Source: Pyropia haitanensis
Taxonomy: Eukaryota; Rhodophyta; Bangiophyceae; Bangiales; Bangiaceae
Length of the DNA: 64,000 nt
Reading direction: 5' to 3'
Assembly: GCA_008729055.1 (NCBI GenBank)
Contig: SDUX01000005.1
Coordinates: forward strand, 248,001 to 312,000
The notes below the pieces were generated by a model, which had not been told where the DNA came from, did no database searches, and saw only the letters and a program-made list of their open reading frames with translations. Positions 10,101-20,000 of this stretch are shown in pieces (positions within the stretch are counted from its first letter, which is position 1; every line of letters starts with the position of its first letter). The translations under genes were made by a program, and so were the position numbers.

Positions 10101-10619
10101 CAAGAGACTGCCATCTCAGCCATCAAGAGTGCAAATGAGGCGCGCTCGGCGTACGCAAATCGCCATCGCCGACCTTGCAAGATCGCCGTGGACGATCTGG
10201 TGCTACTAAGTACCAAACACCTTATGCCAGATGCTTTCCAAGGCGCTCGCAAGCTGATGCCCAAGTACTCAGGACCGTACCGCGTCACTGAGAGTATCAA
10301 CGATGTGACGTTCCGCCTGGATCTTCCCCAAGCGGTGCTCGATCGCAAGGTTCACAACGCCTTTCATGCGAGCTTGCTGAAGCCGTACCGCGCTGATCCT
10401 TATGGCCGACTTCCTCCCGTTCCGCCTCCGGTGGCATTTCCGGACGGTTCTGTCGAGTACGAAGTCGACTCCATCATAAGGTCACGAAAGCGCCGTGGAC
10501 GACTACAGTACCTGGTCAAGTGGAAAGGCTGTGACGTCAGCGAGAACTCCTGGCTGACCAAGCAAGACCTTGCGAACGCACCTGAGGTGTTGGACGCTTT
10601 CCTGCGCCGCGCGTCCTAA
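7077..10619 (+). CDS. Gypsy pol: protease, RT, RNase H, integrase, chromodomain
   Basis: About 1180 codons, -1 relative to gag. Domains follow from the motifs. An aspartic protease carries D-D-G-S at about nt 7242-7253, unusual where D-S/T-G is expected. Reverse transcriptase carries YLDD (nt ~8274-8285). RNase H begins at STDASG (about nt 8713). Integrase has a zinc-binding HHCC region (about 9340-9480, ending CDLC) and a D-D-E core: D in SMDF (~9563), D in VCDRD (~9747) and E in QTEIM (~9858). A chromodomain follows (about 10455-10600, with [15 protein letters not shown]). This order and the chromodomain define a chromovirus. The chromodomain commonly directs integration to modified histones. 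The frame is uninterrupted. Confidence 0.96.
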   Translation, partial: GLPKRPAELKQQQSSTSVKDAPSVPENMSSPFEGPRLGLLLSTASVNGKAVKVLFDDGSPINVVSRRLVTSLHVKTKGTDFAASMPDGRSHVLAETVDPLEIHIGPYQERLRLAVCELSAYDLILGKKWRDDKDAKINNKKNKISFKFNHKNISITASLKKPEALISRQRLARDLVQRCPVFAIYLQSEDPSSTFDINAITMGQGEDKKEVQEILKEYADVFPDELPDGLPPERSHKFSIKLTDDAQPRRSGIYRLAEWELEELKTQLAGLIRKGFIQPSTSPWGSSVLFAAKKDGGWRMCIDYRALNKATIKNAYPLPRIDDIFDQLRKAKYFTKIDLRSGYHQIRLDPETIPLTAFRTKYGFYEFTVVPFGLTNAPAVFMNLMNDVFRPYLYDFICVYLDDILVYSETYDDHLKHLRLALEKLREHKLYAKLSKCQFARTTVDYLGHVISEKGFSMEDYKVQAIRTWATPRSKKDVQSFLGMINFYRRFIKGMAAVATPLTRLTGNVDFEWTPDAQKAFEQLQDLTTSAPVLRPFDKRYPIYVSTDASGYAVGAVLEQNDGRGRRPVAYFSLTLNIHEQRYSIRERELLAVVQAIRHWRCYLYGRPFEVHTDHESLRYLSTQEKLNDRQVKWLEFLDQFQFKIVPIKGTSNPVADALSRQPQDAPDKHAPNQDLLSRVLTKTIEELPKKTEINNLMTINQSDQDLATLRQEYDADPEFADLVKDPVSPYRLHMRLLKRGDRTCIPVGTLRQRLLHDYHDVPCQGHMGVKKTTKVISSKYYWKTMRKDIQRYVQTCDLCQRNKASTHSPLGHLKPLDPPSQRWASVSMDFITPLPLTPRGHNGIYVVVDRLSKMIRLAPMKPDCTAPVAAQLYHDHVYRHHGLPADVVCDRDRIFFSNFWQSLTEILKVKIKASSAYHPQTDGQTEIMNKKIEEILRNFVNHHQGDWDLFLVAAEVAYNRSPNAVTTYSPFFLNYGFEPKTVPMDILENSESSMPAVSDWLSGLQHAQETAISAIKSANEARSAYANRHRRPCKIAVDDLVLLSTKHLMPDAFQGARKLMPKYSGPYRVTESINDVTFRLDLPQAVLDRKVHNAFHASLLKPYRADPYGRLPPVPPPVAFPDGSVEYEVDSIIRSRKRRGRLQYLVKWKGCDVSENSWLTKQDLANAPEVLDAFLRRAS
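7083..7089 (+). promoter_or_regulatory. -1 ribosomal frameshift site between gag and pol
   Basis: The heptamer C CCA AAA fits the X XXY YYZ rule in the gag reading phase (codons TGC CCA AAA). It lies in the 28-bp window where both frames are open: the pol frame opens at 7077 after a TAA (7074-7076), and gag stops at 7102-7104. Pol has no ATG near its start and lies in the -1 frame, which is what this signal would serve. A downstream stimulatory RNA structure was not checked. Confidence 0.75.
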
Positions 10620-10630
10620 GGGGGGGGAGG
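10618..10630 (+). promoter_or_regulatory. Polypurine tract of the Gypsy element
   Basis: AAGGGGGGGGAGG directly abuts the 3' LTR at 10631 and overlaps the pol stop codon. It is the standard primer site for plus-strand DNA synthesis. Confidence 0.9.
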
Positions 10631-11493
10631 TGTAAGGATATGCCCCTTAAATCCCCAAGACTGGAGCCTAGGGGATAAGGACTGGGGCCTCTCCTTCCCT
10701 GTCCTTCTCAGCCAACTCCTTCCAAGACGCATCAACTCCAAAGTAATCTGGGGCATGCCGCGGTGTCCGTCCGATAATCTACTACTAACGGACGGTCAGC
10801 ACGGGAGCCGCGGATTGGCTAACCGACACTACCCTGACTCATCTGCCGACGGGTACAGTCTCCAACGGATCAACGGACTAACGGACCAAAAGACGAGCCA
10901 CATCTCTGACGCGTCAGCAAGCCGGAACAATCTCCCCGTGGACCAATGGGAGCGACAAGACTTGCTGACCCACGGGAGATATTCGACCCGAAGACTGGCG
11001 TCTGCTTACACGCCTCTGAGGCTTTTCGGGTCGAATGGCGCGTGGGGCCAGCCGCGCGGCGCTACGAGCGCCGCACACCGTCCCCCCCCCGTTTGGGGCT
11101 TTCTGGTGGGGCGCCTTGGGGCGCACACGCCCACCCTTGCTTTGTTCTGAGAGCCCATGCTTTGTTTTGAGAGCTTTGGTGCCGTCCACCGGCACGACGG
11201 GCAATCGCATGCTTTGGGGCACCCTGGGTGCCCCCCTGGGGGTATATAATGCGTGAGTGTGGGCGCCACCGGGAGAGACCTCGGGGGGACAACCACAGAC
11301 AGAGACACAAAGACCTCCTGTACCTTCGACCCCCTCGACCCTCACCGACGTCACGCCCATCCTCTTCCCCGCCCCCATCACCGTCATCCCACCCGTCACC
11401 TTCCCCGCGCCCGGCATCCTCATTGGCTTGCACGGGTTGCTGACACCGGCACCAGTACGTTGAGGGCTGCCCGTGTGTGGGTGGTGCCTCACA
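10631..11493 (+). repeat. 3' LTR of the Gypsy element (863 bp)
   Basis: Identical to 4123-4985, with every LTR ORF and motif repeated at an offset of 6508. Followed by the target duplication CCTCC (11494-11498). Confidence 0.97.
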
Positions 11494-11506
11494 CCTCCCC
11501 GCCGCC

Positions 11507-14500
11507 ATGACACCGGCCGAGTTCCTATCCACCCTCACCGGCGCCCCTGCCACCTTCGCCGACATTGCCGGGCGACTCGAGGCCGCTCACGCGGCCGGCG
11601 GCGCCCTGTGGACGCCGGCTGAGGTATGCGACGTTGTCAACGAGTGCTTCGCCGAATTCAACTACTCCTCCCTCACCGGCAACCAGATGATGCGGACGGG
11701 CTCCCTCATCAACGCCCTGTGGCCCATGTACCCGCTGCACAACGTTGGCCGCCTGAACGCCGGCCAGACGCGAGCCACCGTCCTCACGTCCCACCTCGGC
11801 GGCGAGTACGACGCCGTCGCCGGCCTTCGCCTGCCCGACCCATCCCGGACGACGTGGCCCAGCCGCAACGACCCCCCCAAGAACGCGGCCGCGCAGGACA
11901 CCACCCAAGACACCCCCCCGCCATCGCCCGGCCGCCGCGAATCCTACCACACGATCTTCACACCGCAGCCGCCGCCGCCGCTCTCGCCCCTGCACCAGCG
12001 CGGCCCCGATGCCCGCACCCACTCTCCCAGCGGCGGCCAGACCAACGCCCGGGCCGTGGTGCAGTACTACACCAAGGACCGCCAGTACGGCGGCACCGAC
12101 ACGGAGTCCCTGCCGCGCGCGCGCGCGACCTTCTACATGGTATGCGACGCCTTTGACGTCGCGCCCCGCGCCCGCGCCGACTGCGTCGCGTTCGCCCTCC
12201 GCCACTCGGACCACAACCTACCCGAGCTGGTCGCCGACAACCGCGGCGCCTCGGCGGAGACGCTCTGGCACCTGATCGACCAGCGCGTCTCCACGACGGC
12301 GCGAACCATCCGCATCAACGCGGAATGGCACGCGACCACACTGAGCACCCAGCCACAGATCCCCGGCGACGACCCCGTCACACGCTTCGAGCGCATGCTG
12401 GCCCGCCTCACGCTGCTGCAGTCCCAGCTGCCGCCTCGCTACCAAGCCGCCGACTACCTAACGGATAAACTCGTACTTGCCGTCAAGGGCGAGTGGTTCG
12501 AGGCCGCCATCCTCACGGACGCCCACGCCCCGCCACACATCCTCGCGGCGCGCATCAAGCTCATGCTCGCTACGGGACCTCCGACCATCAAGGCCGCCCC
12601 CGCCGCCACACCTCCCCTGCACGTCCAATCCGCGCCACCGACGACACCGGCGTTCCTCACGTCCACGACGGAGCCTGCCCCCGCATCGGAGGACGAGTCG
12701 ATCACGGTCGACGTCACGGCGGACGACCCCGGCCGACCGAACACGGTATACTACGTCCTCCGCCGATTCCGCGGCAACGCCACGACGCCCTACAAGACGG
12801 AGCGCGCCCCGGCCAACACAAGCCGCTCCCCGCGCGGCCCCGGCCCAGCCAACCCCTGCCACTCCTGCGGCGGCACGGACCACTTTGCACGGACGTGCCC
12901 TCGCATCACGGGCGGCCCGTTGACCCGGCCCTCGACCGCCCACATGACATCCCGCCAAGCCATGACGACGGGGCTGCCCGAGCTCCTCACCGCTGATGCA
13001 GCCGACGACACGGCCAGCATGGACGCCCCCCACATCCCAGCGCAGCCCCCGGCCGCGTCCCTCGCTGACCGGGCCTTCTACATGCCCACACTGCCCGTGT
13101 CCGTCGTCTACGCGGCCACCGAGGCGACGCCCGACACCGCCATCATGGACACCGGCACGCCGGGCGACATCGTGGGCGACAAGTGGCTGAGGCGCAACCC
13201 ACAAGTGCTGATAGGCAAGATGACCCCGCCCACCACGCGCTACGCTCTGGGCAACGACGTCCCCACATCTATCGGACGCGTCCACCTCCGACTCCGCACC
13301 CGGACCACAACCGGCGACCCGTACACGGTGGACCTGCCCTCGGTGCACATCCTCCGCCACGACGCCGTCCCCCTCCTCGTCGGGCTTGGCTCACACCAGC
13401 GCCTGGACATCCTCGTCGACACCATGCGGACCAACCTCATCCTAAGCGACCGACGGACGGTCATCCACTGCCCGGTCATCCGCGGACACATGACCCTCCC
13501 CCCCCCGCCCGCACCAACAACAACCAGCGTGCACTACACGCGCTCGGAGCTCGGCCTCGCACATCGCCAGTTTGGCCACGCAAGCGTCAGCGCCCTCATC
13601 GGCGCCTTCCCGCCGCACACATTCACTGCTGCCGACATCCGGACTCTCAAGGAAATCGCCCAAGCCTGCGTGCCCTGCCAGACGCACGCACACCTCCCGC
13701 GGCGCCCCCGCTACGCCCTCCCACCCCGCCCGCTGGCATTCAACCGGGTCGTCGCCATGGACGCCTTCCAGCTCACCCCTGAGCTGCCAAAGGTACTGGA
13801 CATCACCTGTCTCGACACCGACTACGGCACGGGCCGCTTCCTGCCCGCCATGCGCGGCGAGCTCGTCTTCGCCCTCCTCTACCTCGCCTGGCTGTGCATC
13901 TGGGGCTGTCCAGAGACCGTCCTGACCGACCGCGGCCCCGAGGCAGAAAACGATGTAGTCATCAATGCGCTACACTCCATGGGCATCCACTGGCGGACGG
14001 CGCCGACGGAGGCGCCCTGGGGCATCGGACGCAACGAGCGCCACCACGGACCAGTGCGCGACGCTTACCTACACATCACTGCCGAGACCCCGGCGCTGGC
14101 GCCCGACCTCGCCCTCGCCATGGCCTACAAGGCCCGGAACGACGCGCCGCGCGCCCACGGTGTATCCCCCACGACGGTGGTCACTGGACAACCTCCCCGC
14201 CTACTCATCGGCGACAATGCCCACGCCGACCCCTCCATCGCATCGCGGGCCCGCGCCATGCAAACCGCACGTGCAACCATGGAGCGGTACACAGCGGCGG
14301 ATCGCCTACGTGGGGCCCTCTCCCACCCCGGCACGACCGTGCAGTACGTCGAAGTGGGCCAGGAGGTCTGGTTCCACCGAGACAAACGTGGCTGGCTGCG
14401 GGGCACGGTCCACGCACTGGACGGCAAGACGGTCTACATCCGACGCGACAACAAGATCTTCTCCGCCCACGAGGCGCGCACCAAGCCGTACGTCAACCGC

Positions 14501-16168
14501 TCCGCCCCGCGGCCGACACCCGGACCGCCGTCAACTGCCCCGCCCCCGCCCATCCGCACGCACACCCCGGCGCCACCCACACCAACGCCGCTGCCCCCGG
14601 CGGCTCGCGTATTCACCGCCACCAACATCGACCCCAACTCACACCACCACCCCCGCTGGGACGTGGCCAAGAAGACAGAGCTCAACGTCTTCCAAGCCAT
14701 GGACTGCATGCGCGCCGTCCCCGCGTCCGCGGTGCCCCAGGACAAGCAGATCTTTGACTACCTCTGGCGCGTGACCTACAAGGAGCACCGCGGCAACGGC
14801 AAGCCGCCGGAGCGCGCCCGCTTCTGCATCGCCGGTAACCGCGACTGGCACAAGGCCACCAACGTCCCCACATCTCCGGTCACCCCGCAGCGGGCCATTC
14901 GCGCGCTCATCGCTGCCGCCGTCATCCTCGACTTCCCTTTACAGACGGAGGACTTCCTACGCGCCTACCTGCAATCGGACGAGCTGCCGGAGCCAATCTA
15001 CGTGCGCATCCCGCCTGAGGCCGGCGAGCCCGACCACCTCGTGTGGGCCTTCTCCCGGGCCGTCTACGGCAAGGACGACGCCGGCCGACACTTCCACTTC
15101 TCCACACAGAAGCGCTACCTCGCCATCCCCAACATCACCCTCAGTGCGGCCTTCGACACGATCTACATCTGGGCCCTGCACGGCGCCCTCGCCTCCTACG
15201 TCGACGACTCCCTAACAATCGGCGACGAGGCTTTCGGCGCGGCCATCCGCACCGTCATGCGCCAGTACCAGACGCACCGCACCGACCACGGCACGATCCA
15301 GTTCGCCGGCCTAACGGCCACCACCGACAACACCGGCGTCCACTGCAGCGCCGGCGGCTACGCCGCCACACTGGCGCCCATCCAAGAACCCGAGCGAATG
15401 GCCGACCCCCTCCCCCGCCCCAAGGACCTAAGCGCGCTCGCCGCCAAGCTGCTGTGGGTCGGACGGTGCGCACGACCAGACGTCATCACCAACGCCACCC
15501 AACTGGCCAACCTGCGCGCGCCGACAGGCGCCGACGCCCGCCGTGCCAACGACACCCTGGCCACACTCAACCACAACCCCCTGACGCTGCACTTCCCACG
15601 GCTCGACCGCTCCACCCTCCAACTCGCCGTTTACGGAGACTACTCCGGGTCCGCCCTCTCCTCGGTCGCCAAGCGCCAAGTCGGGTACATGGCGGCGCTC
15701 AAGGACGACACGCACCGGTTCTCGCTCCTCAACTGGGCGTCCCACAAGCCCTCCCGCGTCTGTCGCGGCTCCACCGCCGGCGAGCTGCTCGCCCTGGCGG
15801 ACGCGTTCGCCGCGGCACTGGACATCCGCATGCTCCTGCAGGAGCTGCTGGCCCAGCGCGTGCCCATCCACATGTACACGGACTCGGCCACCGCGTACAA
15901 CCTAGTCACCTCGTTCAAGGACCCCGCGGACCTGACCGGCAAGAACGACCTGCTCACCCTCCGCCGCGCCCTGCTCGACGGCACGATGGCGGCCATCCAC
16001 CACACGTTGGGCGACCACAACCCCGCCGACGCGCTCTCCAAGCCGACGTGGTCGCGGCCGAAGCCCAACAACGCGCTCACGGACGCCCTCCGCGCGGGAA
16101 AACTCAACACCGCAACGACTTCGCACACCTCCTCTGACACCTACCGCAACGCCCCACGGGGCGACTGA
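11507..16168 (+). CDS. Copia-A gag-pol polyprotein, intact
   Basis: Start at the ATG in GCCGCCATGA, 8 bp past the Gypsy TSD; the frame also runs back into the Gypsy LTR, which is chance. The ~1553 residues contain a gag region (1-440) and a CCHC knuckle CHSCGGTDHFARTC (about 451-464). An aspartic protease carries DTG (about residue 547). Integrase has a GAG-pre-integrase zinc region (HRQFGH...CVPC) and the acidic core: D in VVAMDAF, D in VLTDRG and E in GIGRNERHH. Reverse transcriptase carries YVDD (nt ~15198) and the unusual YGKDDAG. RNase H carries D in VYGDYSG, E in TAGELLAL and D in MYTDSA. Integrase before RT defines Ty1/Copia. No stop or frameshift is seen. The ORF is single, so a separate gag must come from processing or another mechanism. 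Confidence 0.95.
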   Translation: MTPAEFLSTLTGAPATFADIAGRLEAAHAAGGALWTPAEVCDVVNECFAEFNYSSLTGNQMMRTGSLINALWPMYPLHNVGRLNAGQTRATVLTSHLGGEYDAVAGLRLPDPSRTTWPSRNDPPKNAAAQDTTQDTPPPSPGRRESYHTIFTPQPPPPLSPLHQRGPDARTHSPSGGQTNARAVVQYYTKDRQYGGTDTESLPRARATFYMVCDAFDVAPRARADCVAFALRHSDHNLPELVADNRGASAETLWHLIDQRVSTTARTIRINAEWHATTLSTQPQIPGDDPVTRFERMLARLTLLQSQLPPRYQAADYLTDKLVLAVKGEWFEAAILTDAHAPPHILAARIKLMLATGPPTIKAAPAATPPLHVQSAPPTTPAFLTSTTEPAPASEDESITVDVTADDPGRPNTVYYVLRRFRGNATTPYKTERAPANTSRSPRGPGPANPCHSCGGTDHFARTCPRITGGPLTRPSTAHMTSRQAMTTGLPELLTADAADDTASMDAPHIPAQPPAASLADRAFYMPTLPVSVVYAATEATPDTAIMDTGTPGDIVGDKWLRRNPQVLIGKMTPPTTRYALGNDVPTSIGRVHLRLRTRTTTGDPYTVDLPSVHILRHDAVPLLVGLGSHQRLDILVDTMRTNLILSDRRTVIHCPVIRGHMTLPPPPAPTTTSVHYTRSELGLAHRQFGHASVSALIGAFPPHTFTAADIRTLKEIAQACVPCQTHAHLPRRPRYALPPRPLAFNRVVAMDAFQLTPELPKVLDITCLDTDYGTGRFLPAMRGELVFALLYLAWLCIWGCPETVLTDRGPEAENDVVINALHSMGIHWRTAPTEAPWGIGRNERHHGPVRDAYLHITAETPALAPDLALAMAYKARNDAPRAHGVSPTTVVTGQPPRLLIGDNAHADPSIASRARAMQTARATMERYTAADRLRGALSHPGTTVQYVEVGQEVWFHRDKRGWLRGTVHALDGKTVYIRRDNKIFSAHEARTKPYVNRSAPRPTPGPPSTAPPPPIRTHTPAPPTPTPLPPAARVFTATNIDPNSHHHPRWDVAKKTELNVFQAMDCMRAVPASAVPQDKQIFDYLWRVTYKEHRGNGKPPERARFCIAGNRDWHKATNVPTSPVTPQRAIRALIAAAVILDFPLQTEDFLRAYLQSDELPEPIYVRIPPEAGEPDHLVWAFSRAVYGKDDAGRHFHFSTQKRYLAIPNITLSAAFDTIYIWALHGALASYVDDSLTIGDEAFGAAIRTVMRQYQTHRTDHGTIQFAGLTATTDNTGVHCSAGGYAATLAPIQEPERMADPLPRPKDLSALAAKLLWVGRCARPDVITNATQLANLRAPTGADARRANDTLATLNHNPLTLHFPRLDRSTLQLAVYGDYSGSALSSVAKRQVGYMAALKDDTHRFSLLNWASHKPSRVCRGSTAGELLALADAFAAALDIRMLLQELLAQRVPIHMYTDSATAYNLVTSFKDPADLTGKNDLLTLRRALLDGTMAAIHHTLGDHNPADALSKPTWSRPKPNNALTDALRAGKLNTATTSHTSSDTYRNAPRGD

Positions 16169-16309
16169 CCGCGAAACGAGGGGGCAGTGTTAGTGGCACG
16201 CGCAACACCCACCCCAAGGTCGTAACGCGGCACCGGTCAAAGTCGACGCCACACCAGGACGACGACAAGCAGGCCGACCCGACGACAAGACGGGGGGACC
16301 ATCGGGGAG

Positions 16310-16447
16310 TGTGAGTGACACGACTTGCATGCACACTAACTCGCCTTGGAATTACCTATCTGCATCTCCCGGCCCCCAATAAAGGCCGACCGCGCGGCGC
16401 CCGGCCAACCCCGGGCCCGCGAGGCAACCTTCCTTGACACATTCACA
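16310..16447 (+). repeat. 3' LTR of Copia-A (138 bp)
   Basis: Identical to 3765-3902, with AATAAA at 16378-16383. Followed by CTCAG at 16448-16452. No perfect polypurine tract abuts it: GGGGAG (16304-16309) is adjacent, and a longer purine-rich stretch lies at 16173-16187 just after the ORF. Confidence 0.95.
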
Positions 16448-16452
16448 CTCAG

Positions 16453-17051
16453 GGCCCGTGTGGGGGGGTGGTTCCGAGGCTACCTGATTTTGGTTCCCCC
16501 GATTACAGCAGCAGCATGCCCCGTCGTCCTGCTTGGCACTCGATATTATTGTTCATAAAATGGCTCGCTCCGTCCCTCAGCTTTCCGGTACGCATATTTC
16601 CTTGCGGCAAATATTGGTGGGTGGATCGCAGGTTCCCGCGCTGCCGGGCTGGCTCGGGCTCCCTGCTCCCCGCCCCTGCCGGCAGGCCGGCGCTGCTGTT
16701 CCCGCGCTTCCCCCGCGGCGGGCGTGGGGCACGCTACGCTTCCCGCGCTTGCTGCACGCTACGCAGGCGCCGCTTCACTTCCCGCGCTTCTGATGTGACG
16801 CCGACCCGGCATGCCCTCCGCGGCGGCCGGGCTCCGGCTCGCTGGCTGCCGTTCTGGTGTCGGGCGGTGACCCGCTTCGTGTAGCAGGCCGTCCGCAATG
16901 GGCCCTCGGTGACCAGGTGGGGTGAGGGTGCGTTTGCCGATCTGCGTCTCCCTGTCGCGAGCCTATTGCCTCCCCTCCCACTTCTGTTCACCACGCACCG
17001 CCGTCGCACCGAGTTCACCACGCATCACCGTCTCACCGAGTGCCGGCACGC
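16453..17051. other. Left internal region of the KDZ element, upstream of the protease gene
   Basis: About 600 bp between the Copia-A target duplication and the protease start codon. No ORF is convincing. It presumably holds the promoter and leader of the protease gene. An AT-rich patch at about 16540-16562 stands out in the GC-rich surroundings. Confidence 0.4.
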
Positions 17052-20000
17052 ATGGATGTGCCAGATGGCTACCCTCTCGACTACGTTGCTGAAATTGATG
17101 GTCCATTCCACTCACAGCCCCCACCTCCGTTACCTCTGTCCCAGCTTGGATCCCACACCGCGCTGCGCAGCTTCTCCCCCGTCTATCCTAATGCGCTGCC
17201 TGATTCGTTGTCCCAGGGCGGGCTTTTGCGGCATGGCTCGCTCCCGGCTCCCCCCACCACCCAGCGGGTCGGCGGCCTGCAGAACCTGCCTCTTCCTTCA
17301 CTTGCGCCGCTGCCCCCGTTGTCGCGAGACCCTTCGCTGCGCCTTCCACCATTGAACTGCGTCAAGGTTGACGAGAGCCGCGGACTCGGTGGCAATACTG
17401 GAGCAGCTGACTGTGATATGCCACGGAACGGGGTCTTCACAGCGTTGGCGGTGGCCGCGCCCGGCAGCCCTATGCGCGGCGCAGGTGCTACCGCTCGTGG
17501 ACAGTTGCCTTTGCTGACGGAACCGGTTCCCGGGTCGCGAGACGCAGACTGGGTCCGCGGGGAAGCCGCGCCTCTTTTGTCGCAGCCGGCCACATTCTTT
17601 TTTCCCCCGTCATTGGGGTCGCCGTCAGGTGCTACCCCGACTTTACCATCCCAAGTTGACCCTCCCGCTTGTGCCCCGCTTACGCTGGCCCCATCGTCGG
17701 ACGCGGTTGGAGCTGCGGACCGCGAGCGACCTACCTCACCTGGACTCCCATTTGCCGCGACCCCATCGGCGATGAACGCTCGGCCCGACCTGACCATTCT
17801 TCCATCAACAACGGGGCGGCAGCATCCATCTGACGGTGGCCAAGACCCGCTGACAGGCACCCCTACGGCGTCCAACGATGCCACGCCGTCGCCTGCCTCA
17901 TCCCCCGCGGGTCGCTTTCCACCCGATTCTACCGCTTCTCCTGCTACTCCGCCAGCACCGCGGACATCCCCCTCACCGTGGCAGTCTGCCGGTACGCCGC
18001 CAACCTCTACCACTGCGTCGCAGCCGGCCAGCTCAGCGCCACCATCTTCACACCGTGCTCCTGGCCTCCAGCAGGTCGTACCCGTCTCATTGGGCCCCAG
18101 TGGGTTGGGGCTGATGCAGGCCATTGCTACTCTTGCGCGGCAGCTCGTGGATGGGCACAGCGGGCCCGTCAAGCTGACGGGCTTCTACGCCGTGCTACAG
18201 GCAAGTACGGACGGTCAGAGCGACCGCCCTCAGAGCGTCATTATCGACTGCTGCGGTGCCAAGAGGACAGTGGAGGAGAAGGACCTGATCATGTCTGCGT
18301 GGAAAAAGCAAAACGCTGGGGATGTGGGCACGCAGCCCAAGCAGGGGACGCCCGCAGCGCTGAAGAAGTCGCCTTCTCCCTCCAAGACTGTGGACGCGCC
18401 AAGTAAGGCGAAGGACGGCGACGCTTCCAGCGGGAGTGACGCGACGGACAAGGAGTCCATCCCTGCTTTGGCACTCAACAGCGCGGAGATGCTGCTGTCG
18501 TTGCCCAAGGTGGACAAGGGCGTGAGGACGCTGTCATTGAAGGAGCGCAACGCGATGTTGTCTCGTTGCGGTCTGCGCTCGTATAAGCAGCTGACATACA
18601 ACGTCGCTAAGGCCATTTTCAAGAGGGCCCACTCCGTCATCGTTGGACGCGGCGTGCGCAAAAACGAGTTTTCGTGGACGCTCGTGACGCCGCATGAGCT
18701 TTTGCTCAACAGGTGGAGCATGGCAGGGGCTTCTCTCACCGTGGACGGCGGGTGCTTCTTTCCTCCGGACAGCAGGAACGCCAGCCAGCGCGGCATCGGC
18801 ATTGAGAGAAGGCGCATCGCACTGTGTGTCGCTGCCCATGTCTCCCCATTTTGGGGCGCCATCGTGCGCGACTACTTTGAGAGCAACCCTGTCAACAAGG
18901 TGGCGCTGCCGAAGCGCTTTAGAGGCGGAGACGACGCCTTTGCCAACGCCAGCGGCAGAGGGTCGCGGAGGAGGAAGCTGCGCAAGCTCAGCGAAGCCGC
19001 GAAGGTGAAGAACGCGGACGTCAAGGACGACGGTGGCAAGATCCCCGACGAGTCCGACGATGAGTACAAGGAAGACGAGCCCGCCTCCAACGGTGAGCAG
19101 CCTTTGGCGCCCGTCAGAATCTCCGAGCTGGCACGCGCCGTGGCCTTGCCGTTTGAGGACCTTTTGTTGTTGGAGCCCTGCCCGCTGCTCCCATCCTCGG
19201 CGGTTGTGTCTGCTGTGTCGGTGTCCGCTGCTGAGTTTGAGATTGTGCGCCAGGAAGAGGAAGCACTGCGCGTGGTGCTGCCGAGGGAGCTGATCAAGCG
19301 GGCGTTCCAGCTGTTGGAGAGCGTGGACAAGTCGACTGCTGGGATGGACCTTGACGGGGGCTCTCCCTCTGTGACGTCGGACGCTGCATTGTCAAGCGCT
19401 GCCGTGCCGCCCGCATCGCCGGCGGTTTCCATCACGGTCGGAGCGCACCCGCAGATGAGATGCTCCAGTGCCTCGCTCGTGCACATGTCGTCGGTGCTCT
19501 CCCTCAACGACCAACTCCAGAGGTGCAATGCGTTTCATTCCTGGATACACTCCCTGCGCACCAGCACTGCGCCGTTTCCTTGGGAGCTAGAGTTTCTTGT
19601 CGGCTCGAGGCTCTCCGTCGCGCGCGTCGCCGACCAAGTGCTGGTTGCGTGCACGAAGAAGCGCATGAGCGACCCCGCGTGGCGGTACTTCCTGGCGAGC
19701 GCCGGCGCTGGTGGGGACGTTGCGGGATCCAACCTGTTTGGCGGGTGCACCGTGGCATTTTCGGACATCGTTCTGGGGGGCCAACGAGAGTACATGACGA
19801 ATGGCGTTCTGGACGCTGCTCTGGCGGAGATGCGGCTACACCCCAGTCTGCGCGTTATGCCTGCGTACGTACTGCTTTCTGGGCAGTCTGCGGCGTTCAC
19901 GACATGCCACAAGAGGAGGGTTGACGAGGAGGAAGCGGTACGCAAGATTAGGGAGGTCTACGATGTGATGCCGCCCGGCCGCTACGAACGCATACTAATG

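Larger units (their letters stand above)
4123..11493 (+). mobile_element. Ty3/Gypsy chromovirus, structurally complete
   Basis: 7371-bp element flanked by CCTCC (4118-4122 and 11494-11498). It has 863-bp LTRs running TG...CA, a TGG-type PBS, an extra zinc-finger ORF, gag, pol in protease-RT-RNase H-integrase order with a C-terminal chromodomain, and a polypurine tract. The two LTRs are base-for-base identical as far as I can read them, so insertion was recent. The insertion point lies in the untranslated leader of Copia-A, 8 bp before its gag-pol ATG counted from the downstream TSD copy. Confidence 0.96.
3765..16447 (+). mobile_element. Copia-A LTR retrotransposon with a nested Gypsy element
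   Basis: Flanked by the 5-bp duplication CTCAG (3760-3764 and 16448-16452). The two 138-bp LTRs (3765-3902, 16310-16447) are identical by eye and run TG...CA. Without the Gypsy insertion and its TSD the element is about 5.3 kb, with one long gag-pol ORF (11507-16168). It sits about 80 bp inside the left end of the KDZ transposon. Very short LTRs and the RT motif YGKDDAG, in place of the usual YGLKQAP-like motif, recall the GalEa/PyRE-type Copia elements of red algae and marine animals (inference). Confidence 0.93.

Noticed and set aside
11477..11506. Upstream start of Copia-A gag-pol in the Gypsy LTR
   Set aside because: The open frame extends back into the Gypsy 3' LTR only because of the nested insertion; the native start is the ATG at 11507.
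16173..16309. A longer Copia-A 3' LTR starting at TGTTAG (16188) after a purine-rich run
   Set aside because: The context looks like a classic Copia polypurine tract plus LTR start. But this stretch is absent from the 5' LTR, and the CTCAG duplication fits only the 138-bp LTR.
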